The notes under the pieces: generated by a model | Told to the model about the DNA's origin: nothing | Databases searched by the model: none | Seen by the model: only the letters and a program-made list of their open reading frames with translations | NCBI GenBank assembly: GCA_002339745.1 | Contig: DDKP01000060.1 | Coordinates: forward strand, 1 to 6,234 | From: Firmicutes bacterium UBA2595 | GTDB taxonomy: Bacteria; Bacillota; Thermincolia; Thermincolales; UBA2595 | Direction of reading: 5' to 3' | Length of the DNA stretch: 6,234 nt | Position numbers and translations under genes: made by a program | In this document: piece after piece, positions 1 to 6,225 of the stretch | How positions within the stretch are numbered: the first letter of the stretch is position 1 | How the letters are laid out: each line of letters opens with the position of its first letter

Positions 1-17
1 ATGCAATAACTGCAGGC

Positions 18-23
18 GGGGAG
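18..23 (+). promoter_or_regulatory. Probable ribosome binding site of the nitroreductase gene
   Basis: GGGGAG ends 12 bases before the ATG at 36 and directly touches the alternative TTG at 24. The spacing excludes the TTG but is longer than ideal for the ATG. A weaker GGACGGG at 26-32 is only three bases from the ATG. The start at 36 is therefore favoured mainly by protein homology, with modest support from this site. The 17 bases before it hold nothing I recognise. Confidence 0.4.
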
Positions 24-35
24 TTGGACGGGTAT

Positions 36-581
36 ATGAATTTTCTTGACCTTGTTAAAAAAAGGCAGAGTGTAAGAGCATATAAGAACATCCCGGTGGA
101 AAGGGACAAAATTGAACGGTGCCTGGAAGCGGCCAGGCTGGCCCCTTCGGCCTGCAATGCGCAGCCTTGGAAATTCATAGTCGTGGATGACCCACAACTC
201 AAAGACGCCGTGGCCAGGGAGACTTTTGGCGCGATTATGTCTTTTAATCATTTTACACTACAGGCCCCGGCGCTAATAACGGCTGTTTCCGAAAGGCCAA
301 ACATCGCATCCAAAATCGGCGGTCTGATAAAGAACAAACCTTACCATCTCTTCGACATCGGTATAGCAGTGGAACATATCTGCCTCCAGGCGGCCGAAGA
401 AGGGCTGGGCACCTGTATCCTTGGCTGGTTCAATGAAAGAGCGGTCAAGAGAATACTCAAAATACCTGATAATAAAAGGGTTGACTTGATAATCAGCATG
501 GGATATCCGGAATCGGAACAAATCCGCCCGAAAACAAGAAAAGGGCTGGATCAGATAATAAGCTACAACCGTTATGAATAA
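36..581 (+). CDS. Nitroreductase-family FMN oxidoreductase
   Basis: This 181-residue protein belongs to the nitroreductase superfamily of FMN enzymes, which use NAD(P)H to reduce nitro compounds, quinones or other acceptors in the cytoplasm. The true substrate cannot be read from sequence. Family features are the N-terminal KKRQSVRAY (residues 8-16), whose Arg and Ser residues contact FMN phosphate, APSACNAQPW (36-45), a central helix region DIGIAVEHICLQAAEEGLGT (107-126) followed by CILGWF, then MGYP (155-158) and a C-terminal RKGLDQII (168-175). The length is normal for the short single-domain members. I prefer the ATG at 36 over an in-frame TTG at 24: GGGGAG at 18-23 abuts the TTG but lies 12 bases before the ATG, and family members usually begin close to this Met. 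The gene is complete. It converges on ligA, and its promoter must lie outside the window. The family call is strong; the specific role is unknown. Confidence 0.93.
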   Translation: MNFLDLVKKRQSVRAYKNIPVERDKIERCLEAARLAPSACNAQPWKFIVVDDPQLKDAVARETFGAIMSFNHFTLQAPALITAVSERPNIASKIGGLIKNKPYHLFDIGIAVEHICLQAAEEGLGTCILGWFNERAVKRILKIPDNKRVDLIISMGYPESEQIRPKTRKGLDQIISYNRYE

Positions 582-604
582 AAAAGATAGCTTTCCTCAG
601 TAAA

Positions 605-628
605 AAGGACACGGCTTACCGTGTCTTT
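605..628. terminator. Bidirectional intrinsic terminator between convergent genes
   Basis: A perfect 7-bp stem GACACGG (608-614) and CCGTGTC (619-625) closes a four-base loop CTTA, and G-T and A-T pairs extend it to 605-628. Read on the minus strand, the stem is followed by C then five Ts (complement of A602-606), a standard intrinsic terminator just past the ligA stop. Read on the plus strand it is followed by TTTATTAT, a weaker but plausible U-rich tail for the nitroreductase transcript, whose stop lies 23 bases upstream of the hairpin. The ligA end has two tandem in-frame TAA stops (632-630 and 629-627), the second of which overlaps the base of the hairpin. Confidence 0.85.
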
Positions 629-629
629 A

Positions 630-2624
630 TTATCCTATCATCTCTTCAAATTCATCTTCTGTAATTATGGAGACCCCCAGGGCTTTAGCCTTGTCGTATT
701 TGGCCCCAGGATCCTCGCCGGCCAGGACGTAGTCGGTATTTTTGCTGACACTGGAACTTACCTTCCCACCTAGCTTTTCAATAATTGCCTGCGCTTCCTT
801 TCGTGTGTACCTGCTCAGGGCGCCGGTGAGAACAAACTGCCTGCCTTCCAGGGGCTTTGGTCCCTTGCCGTCCTTTTCCCGGACCATATTAACCCCGGCT
901 GCCGCAAGCCGGTCCAGCAGCTCCAGGTTAGCAGGATTGCTGAAATAAGCCACAATATTGTCCGCCATCTTGGGCCCGATTTCAGGAATTGCCGTCAACT
1001 CCTCGACGGTAGCCTCCCGCAGCCCCTGCATCGACCCGAAATGGGCGGCCAGGATTTTTCCTGCCCGTTCTCCCACAAGGCGTATCCCTAAAGCAAAAAT
1101 GAGCTGGGCCAGGGAATTGGATTTGCTTTTCTCAATCGCTCTCAACAGGTTTTCCGAGGACTTCTTCCCCATTCTTTCAAGCCTGACGAGGTCGTCAAAC
1201 TCCAGGTAGTACAGGTCCGCCGCATCACTGACAAGCCCGGCGTCAATCAGCGCAGTAACCACTGACGGCCCCAAGCCCTCGATGTTCATCGCATCCCGGG
1301 ATACGAAATGGATGATCCTCTCTTTTCCCCTGCCTGGGCAATCGTCATTGGGGCAGCGCACCGCGACTTCACCCTCGACTCTCTGCACTTCTGTCCTGCA
1401 TACCGGGCATTGTCGGGGCATAGAAAACACCTTCTCAGAGCCATTACGCTTATCCGGCAATACCCTGACAACCTCGGGAATAACGTCACCGGCCTTGTGA
1501 ATTATTACGTGGTCGCCTATCCTGATATCCTTGTCCCTGATAATGTCCTCGTTGTGCAGGGTAGCGCTGCTGACGGTAGACCCGGCTACCTTTACAGGCT
1601 TTAATGAAGCGGTCGGAGTTAACACCCCGGTCCGGCCAACCCGGACAAAAATGTCCCTGACAATAGTTTCCGCCTCTTCAGCCGGGAACTTGTAGGCAAC
1701 GGCCCACCGGGGGCTCTTGCTGGTGGCGCCCAGCGCGGCCTGCTGGGTAAGGCCGTTGACTTTGACTACCATCCCGTCAATTTCATAAGGCAGTTCGTGC
1801 CTTTTATCAGTCCACTCCCGGCAGTAATTTATGACTCCCTCAATGTCGGAAAAAAGTTTAATATGAGGGTTAACCTTAAAACCCAGCTCTGCCAGTGTGT
1901 GCAGCCCTTCCATGTGGCTGTCCACCGGAACGCCGTCTATCATTCCTATCCCGTACAAGAACGCGTCAAGAGCCCGCGAGGCAGTGACCTGCGGATCCAA
2001 CTGGCGGAGAGACCCCGCCGCGGCATTTCGGGGGTTAGCAAACGTGGGTTCGCCAGCCTCTTCTCGCTCCTCGTTGAGGCGGGCAAACTCCTTCTTGGGC
2101 ATAAAAACCTCCCCTCTCACTTCCACTAGGGGTATAGAGCGCCGCAGTTTGAGGGGAAGACTCTTAATGGTTTTCAGGTTCCGGGTGATATCCTCTCCCA
2201 CCTCACCGTCACCCCTGGTGGCTCCCCTGACCATAATCCCGTTTTCATATAAAAGGGAAACTGCCAGCCCGTCAATTTTTAATTCAACGACATATTCGAT
2301 AGGCTGCCCGGCCCCCCCCCCTTTGACCCTGCGGTCAAAGTCCCGCAAGTCCTGGTCATTAAAGGCATTGCTGAGACTAAGCATCGGGGCCAGGTGAGCC
2401 ACTGTAGCAAACCCGGCGGCAGGGGCGCCCCCAACCCTTTGAGTGGGCGAATCAGGCGAGATCAAGTCAGGAAAAGCCTGTTCCAGCGCCATTAGCTCTT
2501 TCATCAAATTATCAAATTCCAAATCAGTAATTCTGGGACTGTCTAACACGTAATAATAGTAATTATGCTCATTTATCAGGTCTGTCAGTTCACGTATCTT
2601 CTTTTCTGCTTCTCCTCTATCCAA
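630..2624 (-). CDS. ligA: NAD+-dependent DNA ligase LigA
   Basis: This 664-residue protein is the essential bacterial ligase that seals nicks in DNA during replication and repair, using NAD+ to adenylate its lysine. All domains are present in order. Domain Ia (about 1-75) binds the NMN half of NAD+. The nucleotidyltransferase domain carries KIDG with catalytic Lys116, VRGEVFMP (169-176), NPRNAAAGSLRQLDP (197-211), EIDGMVVKV and YKFPAEE. The OB fold contains VGRTGVLTP and AGDVIPEVV. The zinc finger cysteines are 406, 409, 424 and 429. Helix-hairpin-helix repeats follow (DAMNIEGLG; AIPEIGPKMADNI), then a BRCT domain from about residue 590 to the end. Length is typical. The start is TTG, supported by GGGAGGG eight bases upstream. 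Unusual points are a ten-G run coding residues 102-105 and Phe37 in the DLEFD motif where Tyr is usual. It lies 60 bases downstream of pcrA, probably co-transcribed, and ends in a terminator. Confidence 0.98.
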   Translation of the reverse strand: MDRGEAEKKIRELTDLINEHNYYYYVLDSPRITDLEFDNLMKELMALEQAFPDLISPDSPTQRVGGAPAAGFATVAHLAPMLSLSNAFNDQDLRDFDRRVKGGGAGQPIEYVVELKIDGLAVSLLYENGIMVRGATRGDGEVGEDITRNLKTIKSLPLKLRRSIPLVEVRGEVFMPKKEFARLNEEREEAGEPTFANPRNAAAGSLRQLDPQVTASRALDAFLYGIGMIDGVPVDSHMEGLHTLAELGFKVNPHIKLFSDIEGVINYCREWTDKRHELPYEIDGMVVKVNGLTQQAALGATSKSPRWAVAYKFPAEEAETIVRDIFVRVGRTGVLTPTASLKPVKVAGSTVSSATLHNEDIIRDKDIRIGDHVIIHKAGDVIPEVVRVLPDKRNGSEKVFSMPRQCPVCRTEVQRVEGEVAVRCPNDDCPGRGKERIIHFVSRDAMNIEGLGPSVVTALIDAGLVSDAADLYYLEFDDLVRLERMGKKSSENLLRAIEKSKSNSLAQLIFALGIRLVGERAGKILAAHFGSMQGLREATVEELTAIPEIGPKMADNIVAYFSNPANLELLDRLAAAGVNMVREKDGKGPKPLEGRQFVLTGALSRYTRKEAQAIIEKLGGKVSSSVSKNTDYVLAGEDPGAKYDKAKALGVSIITEDEFEEMIG
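2312..2321. repeat. Ten-base C/G homopolymer inside ligA
   Basis: Ten consecutive Cs on the plus strand are ten Gs in the ligA message, coding Gly102-Gly103-Gly104 and the first base of Ala105 in KGGGAGQP. The tract sits in a probable surface loop just before the strand carrying catalytic Lys116. A one-base slip would shift the frame before the active site. The frame is open in the sequence as given. Confidence 0.9.
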
Positions 2625-2632
2625 GGCGCTAA

Positions 2633-2639
2633 CCCTCCC
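2633..2639 (-). promoter_or_regulatory. Ribosome binding site of ligA
   Basis: On the minus strand GGGAGGG lies eight bases before the TTG codon at 2624-2622. This strong site is what fixes the non-ATG start. The rest of the 60-base gap to pcrA shows no terminator hairpin or evident promoter, which fits co-transcription. Confidence 0.85.
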
Positions 2640-2684
2640 GTTGAGCCCGGTCCTGCCACGTAATTGCCATTTGTTTTCAAAAAA

Positions 2685-4931
2685 CTATACTTTTTTTAAA
2701 GGGGCATATTTGGCAATCAGTGTTTTAATTCCCAACCCTGGAAACGCCACACTGATTTCGGCTTCTTCATCTTTCCCCTTGATGCTGACGATAACTCCCT
2801 GGCCCCATTTTCCGTGTAAAACCTTATCGCCAAGAGTGAAATTCCCGGCCCCGGCATTTCGTCCACCACTGTTCTCTACCGTAACGCCTGCAGCAGTCCT
2901 TCCGGTGGGTAAACTGCCTGAAGACCTTCCTGCGGCAGCATCTGCCCTGCCGTAGGTGTAACCGTTCCGCCCATAATCATGACCCGTCCCCTCCCGGTGG
3001 ACCAGATGGTTGGGTATCTCCATGACAAACCTGGACGGCGGGTTGTGCATGTAACTGCCGTAAAGAGTCCTCTGCCACGCATTGACAAGGTGCAGTTGCT
3101 CCCGGGCCCTGGTTATACCGACATAACAGAGCCTCCGTTCCTCCTCCAACTCAGCCTCATCCATCATAGAACGGGAATGCGGGAAAATTCCTTCTTCCAT
3201 ACCTACCATGAACACCACCGGAAATTCCAGCCCCTTGGCGCTGTGCATCGTCATCAGCACCACGGCCTCGGATCGTTCATCCATGGTATCTATATCCGCC
3301 ACAAGGGAAACGCCGGCCAAAAACTCTTCCAGGGTACTGTCTCCGGGGCCTTCTTCGATGACGGCAAATCCCCGGTCATACTCAGCGGTGACAGTCAGGA
3401 ATTCCTTCAGGTTTTCTATTCTCGTCTCAGCCTCCACTGTCTTCTCAGCTTCCAGCTCTTTTAAATACCCGGACCGCTCCAGGATTTCCCTGGTCAGGTT
3501 CGTAACTGACAGTTCATTCTTCCTGTTACGCAGGTCCTCGATCAACGCGGCAAACTGCTGAAGAGGTTTGGCTGCCCTCGGCTGAAGGCCTGAAATTTTA
3601 TCTGCCCGCTGCATTGCGGCAAAAAAGCTGACCCCGTTCTCCGCTGCAAAACAAGCCACCTTGGCCAGGCTGGCATCTCCGATTCCCCGGCGTGGTACGT
3701 TTATCACCCTCAGCAAACTGAGGCTGTCCAGGGGATTGGATATTACCCGCAGGTAAGCAAGGATGTCCTTGATCTCCTTCCGCTCATAGAATTTTAGTCC
3801 TCCGATAATAGTATAAGGAATATTATTCCTCATTAAGATTTCTTCTATAACCCTGGACTGGGCATTGGTCCTGTATAGGACCGCAAAATCCCGGTAGGCC
3901 CGTCCCTGTACCTCATAACCCTCAATAATTTTTTGGGCTACGTAATAGGCCTCCTGGTGTTCGTCCTGAGCGGTAAACAGGAAGACCGGTGACCCGGAGG
4001 GGTTCTCGGTCCAGAGCCTTTTTGCCTTGCGCCCGTAATTGTTTTTGATTACTTCGTTGGCCGCATCAAGGATCGTCTTGGTTGAACGGTAATTCTGCTC
4101 AAGCCGGACCACTTTTGCTTCGGGATAGTCGCGTTCAAAATCCAAGATGTTCTGGATGTCGGCCCCCCTGAACCGGTAAACCGACTGGTCATCGTCTCCC
4201 ACAACGCATATATTCCTGTACTTTTCAGCCAGCAGCCGGACAAGCCGGTACTGGGCATGGTTTGTATCCTGGTATTCATCTATCAGGATATACTTGAACC
4301 TGTCCTGGTATTTTTCCAGTACTTCAGGAAATCTCTCAAGAAGGATGACCGCCTTCATAATAAGGTCATCGAAGTCCAGCGCATTATTCTCTTTAAGCTT
4401 GTCCTGGTAAAGCCTGTACACCCTGGAAACTGTCTGATGATAATAATCATAGGCCTTGTCATCGAAAGCCTGCGGCCCCATCAGCCTGTTCTTGGCCTGG
4501 CTTATCCCCGCAGCCACGGTGCGCGGGGGGAAACGCTTATCATCAATATTGAGTTCCTTCAGACACTGCTTGATTAAAGTGAGCTGATCCGCACTGTCAT
4601 AGATGACAAAATTGGTGTTGTACCCAAGGGCCCCTATTTCCTTCCTCAGGATGCGGACACAGGCGGAATGGAAGGTGCATATCCACATGAATTCCGCCCG
4701 GCGCCCAACTAGGGCCTCTACCCGCTCCCTCATCTCATCCGCAGCTTTGTTGGTAAAAGTGATGGCCAGTATGTTAGAAGGGGAAACCCCTGCTTCCCTG
4801 ATTAAATAACTCACCCTGTAAGTCAGCGCCCTGGTCTTTCCGCTTCCGGCCCCGGCTAAAATAAGCAGCGGCCCGGAAGAATGCTGAACGGCCTCTGCCT
4901 GGGCCGCGTTTAAATCGCTTGTTAGATACAT
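2685..4931 (-). CDS. pcrA: ATP-dependent 3'-5' DNA helicase PcrA (UvrD/Rep family)
   Basis: This 748-residue superfamily 1A helicase unwinds DNA in excision repair and plasmid rolling-circle replication and removes proteins such as RecA from DNA. Numbered from the start chosen here, the motifs are Q motif LNAAQAEAV (7-15), Walker A AGAGSGKT (26-33), Ia ITFTNKAADEM, TFHS (86-89), II LIDEYQDT (216-223), III VGDDDQSVYRFRGAD (244-258), IV LEQNYRST (277-284), V TMHSAKGLEF (561-570) and VI CYVGITRARE (602-611). A Gly/Ala-rich linker (about 645-697) leads to a C-terminal Tudor-like segment GDKVLHGKWGQGVI (701-714), which in this family contacts RNA polymerase. An in-frame ATG at 4970 would add 13 residues, but that extension reads through the perfect ribosome binding site of the ATG at 4931, and family members start near the Q motif, so I use 4931. 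PcrA is favoured over UvrD or Rep because of the Firmicute context and adjacent ligA. Confidence 0.97.
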   Translation of the reverse strand: MYLTSDLNAAQAEAVQHSSGPLLILAGAGSGKTRALTYRVSYLIREAGVSPSNILAITFTNKAADEMRERVEALVGRRAEFMWICTFHSACVRILRKEIGALGYNTNFVIYDSADQLTLIKQCLKELNIDDKRFPPRTVAAGISQAKNRLMGPQAFDDKAYDYYHQTVSRVYRLYQDKLKENNALDFDDLIMKAVILLERFPEVLEKYQDRFKYILIDEYQDTNHAQYRLVRLLAEKYRNICVVGDDDQSVYRFRGADIQNILDFERDYPEAKVVRLEQNYRSTKTILDAANEVIKNNYGRKAKRLWTENPSGSPVFLFTAQDEHQEAYYVAQKIIEGYEVQGRAYRDFAVLYRTNAQSRVIEEILMRNNIPYTIIGGLKFYERKEIKDILAYLRVISNPLDSLSLLRVINVPRRGIGDASLAKVACFAAENGVSFFAAMQRADKISGLQPRAAKPLQQFAALIEDLRNRKNELSVTNLTREILERSGYLKELEAEKTVEAETRIENLKEFLTVTAEYDRGFAVIEEGPGDSTLEEFLAGVSLVADIDTMDERSEAVVLMTMHSAKGLEFPVVFMVGMEEGIFPHSRSMMDEAELEEERRLCYVGITRAREQLHLVNAWQRTLYGSYMHNPPSRFVMEIPNHLVHREGTGHDYGRNGYTYGRADAAAGRSSGSLPTGRTAAGVTVENSGGRNAGAGNFTLGDKVLHGKWGQGVIVSIKGKDEEAEISVAFPGLGIKTLIAKYAPLKKV

Positions 4932-4937
4932 TAAAAA

Positions 4938-4944
4938 TCCTCCC
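4938..4944 (-). promoter_or_regulatory. Ribosome binding site deciding the pcrA start
   Basis: The minus strand carries GGGAGGA followed by a six-base TTTTTA spacer and the ATG at 4931-4929. This is close to an ideal anti-16S match and spacing. The upstream ATG at 4970 has only AAAAGGA about twelve bases away. The 70 bases between the DUF1634 stop and this start show no terminator. Confidence 0.85.
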
Positions 4945-5001
4945 GTAATCTCTCCTACTACTTTCGCCATGATGATTGCAAATCCTTTTGGCTGTCGTCA
5001 T

Positions 5002-5352
5002 TTAACTCCGGGGAAAAAACAGGCTAAGGGACAGCATTATCAGAACACCCAGGGCCACCAGCGCGTATTTGCGATCCTTTTCAACCAGCAAAAAAGAGAA
5101 AAGCGCGCCCACCACCCTGAATAACGGAGTCAGGAGCAGGACCAGAATACCAAGGGTCATAAGGGCGACCGGTTCCAAGGCCAGCGCCCCTGCTGCAGCC
5201 TGGCGAATGCCCATGTTCCGGTACTCCTGGATAGAATACTCCCTGGCCAAAAAAAGAAACAAGCCGGTAAGCATTAAGAATACGCTGACTGTCGAACCAA
5301 AACGCAGAATATTGACTATTACCCTGTTGACGTTTACAGTATCCAGCTTCAT
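5002..5352 (-). CDS. DUF1634 family small membrane protein, partner of TauE/SafE
   Basis: This 116-residue protein has three predicted membrane helices: about 16-36 (LRFGSTVSVFLMLTGLFLFL), a long hydrophobic stretch about 64-90 that includes GILVLLLTPLFRVVGAL, and about 96-113. The pattern of the central helix ending in TPLFRV, followed by a short charged EKDRKY turn and a last helix, is what I know from DUF1634 proteins, which are often encoded next to TauE/SafE transporters. No biochemical function is established to my knowledge. No signal peptide or catalytic motif is visible. Two adjacent ATGs occur at 5355 and 5352. The second is preferred because GGGGGAGG lies five bases before it but only two before the first. 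The reading frame stays open 5' of this into the tauE-like gene, but that extension has charged, non-homologous composition. The gene starts 17 bases after the exporter stop, so translation is probably coupled. Confidence 0.85.
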   Translation of the reverse strand: MKLDTVNVNRVIVNILRFGSTVSVFLMLTGLFLFLAREYSIQEYRNMGIRQAAAGALALEPVALMTLGILVLLLTPLFRVVGALFSFLLVEKDRKYALVALGVLIMLSLSLFFPRS

Positions 5353-5357
5353 CATAA

Positions 5358-5365
5358 CCTCCCCC
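5358..5365 (-). promoter_or_regulatory. Ribosome binding site of the DUF1634 gene
   Basis: The minus strand reads GGGGGAGG, then TTATG, then the ATG at 5352-5350. The site lies in the short gap after the stop codon of the upstream exporter gene. It rules out the longer frame starting at 5472. Confidence 0.8.
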
Positions 5366-5369
5366 GGTT

Positions 5370-6167
5370 TCAGCTTCCCATCCCTTTTAAAGCCATTTGT
5401 GCCGCGACATATATGAACACGGCCACAAATAACTTTCTCAGTAGACCGGTGGATATCCTGGCATTTGCCCATGTCCCGGCCATAGCCCCGGCAAATACTC
5501 CCAGCGCTACAGGCACGGCCACCGGGGGATTGATGTCCCCGTTCAGGTAATATACAACCGCTCCTGCAGTTGCGGTCACTCCAATCATAAAACTGCTGGT
5601 TGCCGCCGCAACTTTGAGCGGTACACCCATCAGGAGGTACATTACAGGTATTTTGATAAGTCCTCCCCCAACCCCCAGGAGACCCGACACAACCCCCGCC
5701 AAGGAAGAAAAGAAGAGCCCTTGGGAAATATTTTTTACTTTATAGGAAGAATTAACGGCAGAGGCCGGTTCAGCGGGCTGAACTCCTTCCGGCAATACAG
5801 CTTCTGGGTCATCCGTCTTCCGGTACATGGAGTAAGAGTTGTAAATGAGCAAGGCCGCAAACAGAAGGTAGAGCGTCTTTGGACTGACCATCCCGGCTGT
5901 CACCGCTCCCAGGATGGCGCCGGCGGTAGCGCCCAGTTCCAGCACCATGCCCAGCCTGATGTCGGTTATTCCCTCCCGTACATAGACCACTGCCGCGCCG
6001 GTGGAGGTAGCAATAACTCCGATGAGGCTAACACCAATAGCAGTATGTATCGGAAAATTGAACAGCATCGTCAGAGCCGGAATGACAATAACCCCGCCGC
6101 CCAGTCCTAAAAGGGCCCCAAAACTCCCGGCCAGCAGCCCTGTCACAAACAAAAAAAATACAGTCAC
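5370..6167 (-). CDS. TauE/SafE-family membrane exporter (sulfite/organosulfonate type)
   Basis: This 265-residue integral membrane protein belongs to the TauE/SafE family (formerly DUF81), whose studied members export sulfite, sulfoacetate or related anions. It consists of two homologous halves. The first has SFGALLGLGGGVIVIPAL (15-32) and HTAIGVSLIGVIATSTGAAV (41-60). The second repeats this as VSGLLGVGGGLIKIPVM (160-176) and KVAAATSSFMIGVTATAGAV (185-204). I estimate seven to eight membrane helices. A hydrophilic, Pro/Glu-rich linker (about 116-145) joins the halves. Length is typical. The GTG start at 6167 is supported by AAGGAG seven bases upstream; the N-terminus enters the membrane almost at once. 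It is the first gene of the minus-strand block, next to DUF1634, a recurrent partner. No sulfur-metabolism gene lies in the window, so the substrate is open. The family call is very secure. Confidence 0.95.
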   Translation of the reverse strand: MTVFFLFVTGLLAGSFGALLGLGGGVIVIPALTMLFNFPIHTAIGVSLIGVIATSTGAAVVYVREGITDIRLGMVLELGATAGAILGAVTAGMVSPKTLYLLFAALLIYNSYSMYRKTDDPEAVLPEGVQPAEPASAVNSSYKVKNISQGLFFSSLAGVVSGLLGVGGGLIKIPVMYLLMGVPLKVAAATSSFMIGVTATAGAVVYYLNGDINPPVAVPVALGVFAGAMAGTWANARISTGLLRKLFVAVFIYVAAQMALKGMGS

Positions 6168-6174
6168 AATGATT

Positions 6175-6180
6175 CTCCTT
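6175..6180 (-). promoter_or_regulatory. Ribosome binding site of the TauE/SafE gene
   Basis: AAGGAG on the minus strand is separated by seven bases (AATCATT) from the GTG at 6167-6165. It supports the GTG start; no in-frame ATG lies nearby at a suitable distance. Confidence 0.8.
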
Positions 6181-6196
6181 CGTCCGTCCTTATCCT

Positions 6197-6205
6197 ATTA
6201 TAGCA
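6197..6205 (-). promoter_or_regulatory. Extended -10 sigma-A promoter upstream of the exporter
   Basis: The minus strand reads TGCTATAAT, a consensus -10 hexamer (6202-6197) with the TG of an extended -10 element. No good -35 hexamer is found at 17 bases; the nearest TTG-containing candidates (TTGTAT, TTGTTG) are 19 and 22 bases upstream. Extended -10 promoters often lack a good -35. Transcription would begin near 6190, giving a leader of about 22 bases that holds only the ribosome binding site. Confidence 0.7.
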
Positions 6206-6225
6206 TACGCGGTATAACGATATAC
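6205..6225. promoter_or_regulatory. Overlapping short dyads in the promoter, possible operator
   Basis: Two inverted repeats share an arm: ATAC-GCG-GTAT (6205-6215) and GTATA-ACGA-TATAC (6212-6225). They lie immediately upstream of and touch the extended -10 element, where a repressor or activator could act. The arms are short and AT-rich, so chance occurrence is quite possible. No regulator gene is present to pair with the site. Confidence 0.3.

Noticed and set aside
24..35. TTG at 24 as the nitroreductase start
   Set aside because: The GGGGAG motif directly abuts this codon, leaving no spacer, and the four extra residues are not typical of the family N-terminus.
273..521. Minus-strand 82-codon frame within the nitroreductase gene
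   Set aside because: Antisense shadow of conserved nitroreductase sequence, without a ribosome binding site or any recognisable motif.
1897..2397. A 166-codon plus-strand open frame inside ligA
   Set aside because: It lies entirely antisense to a strongly conserved part of ligA, has Ser/Arg/Pro-rich shadow composition, no ribosome binding site and no recognisable domain.
2979..3464. A 161-codon plus-strand open frame inside pcrA
   Set aside because: It is antisense to conserved helicase motifs V and VI. Its open state follows from the codon pattern of the real gene, and the protein resembles no family I know.
4774..5001. A 75-codon minus-strand frame whose ATG overlaps the DUF1634 stop
   Set aside because: The TAAATG arrangement suggested coupling, but the frame runs through the pcrA N-terminus, including its Walker A codons, in another frame. 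It is Arg-rich and shows no homology.
4932..5001. Separate promoter for pcrA in the gap after DUF1634
   Set aside because: A TTGCAA on the minus strand has no acceptable -10 partner at 16-18 bases, so I could not support a promoter. One inside the DUF1634 coding region cannot be excluded.
5356..5472. N-terminal extension of the DUF1634 gene to an ATG at 5472
   Set aside because: It would overlap the exporter coding region by about 100 bases, has no ribosome binding site and adds a charged stretch unlike the family. A strong ribosome binding site sits at 5358-5365.
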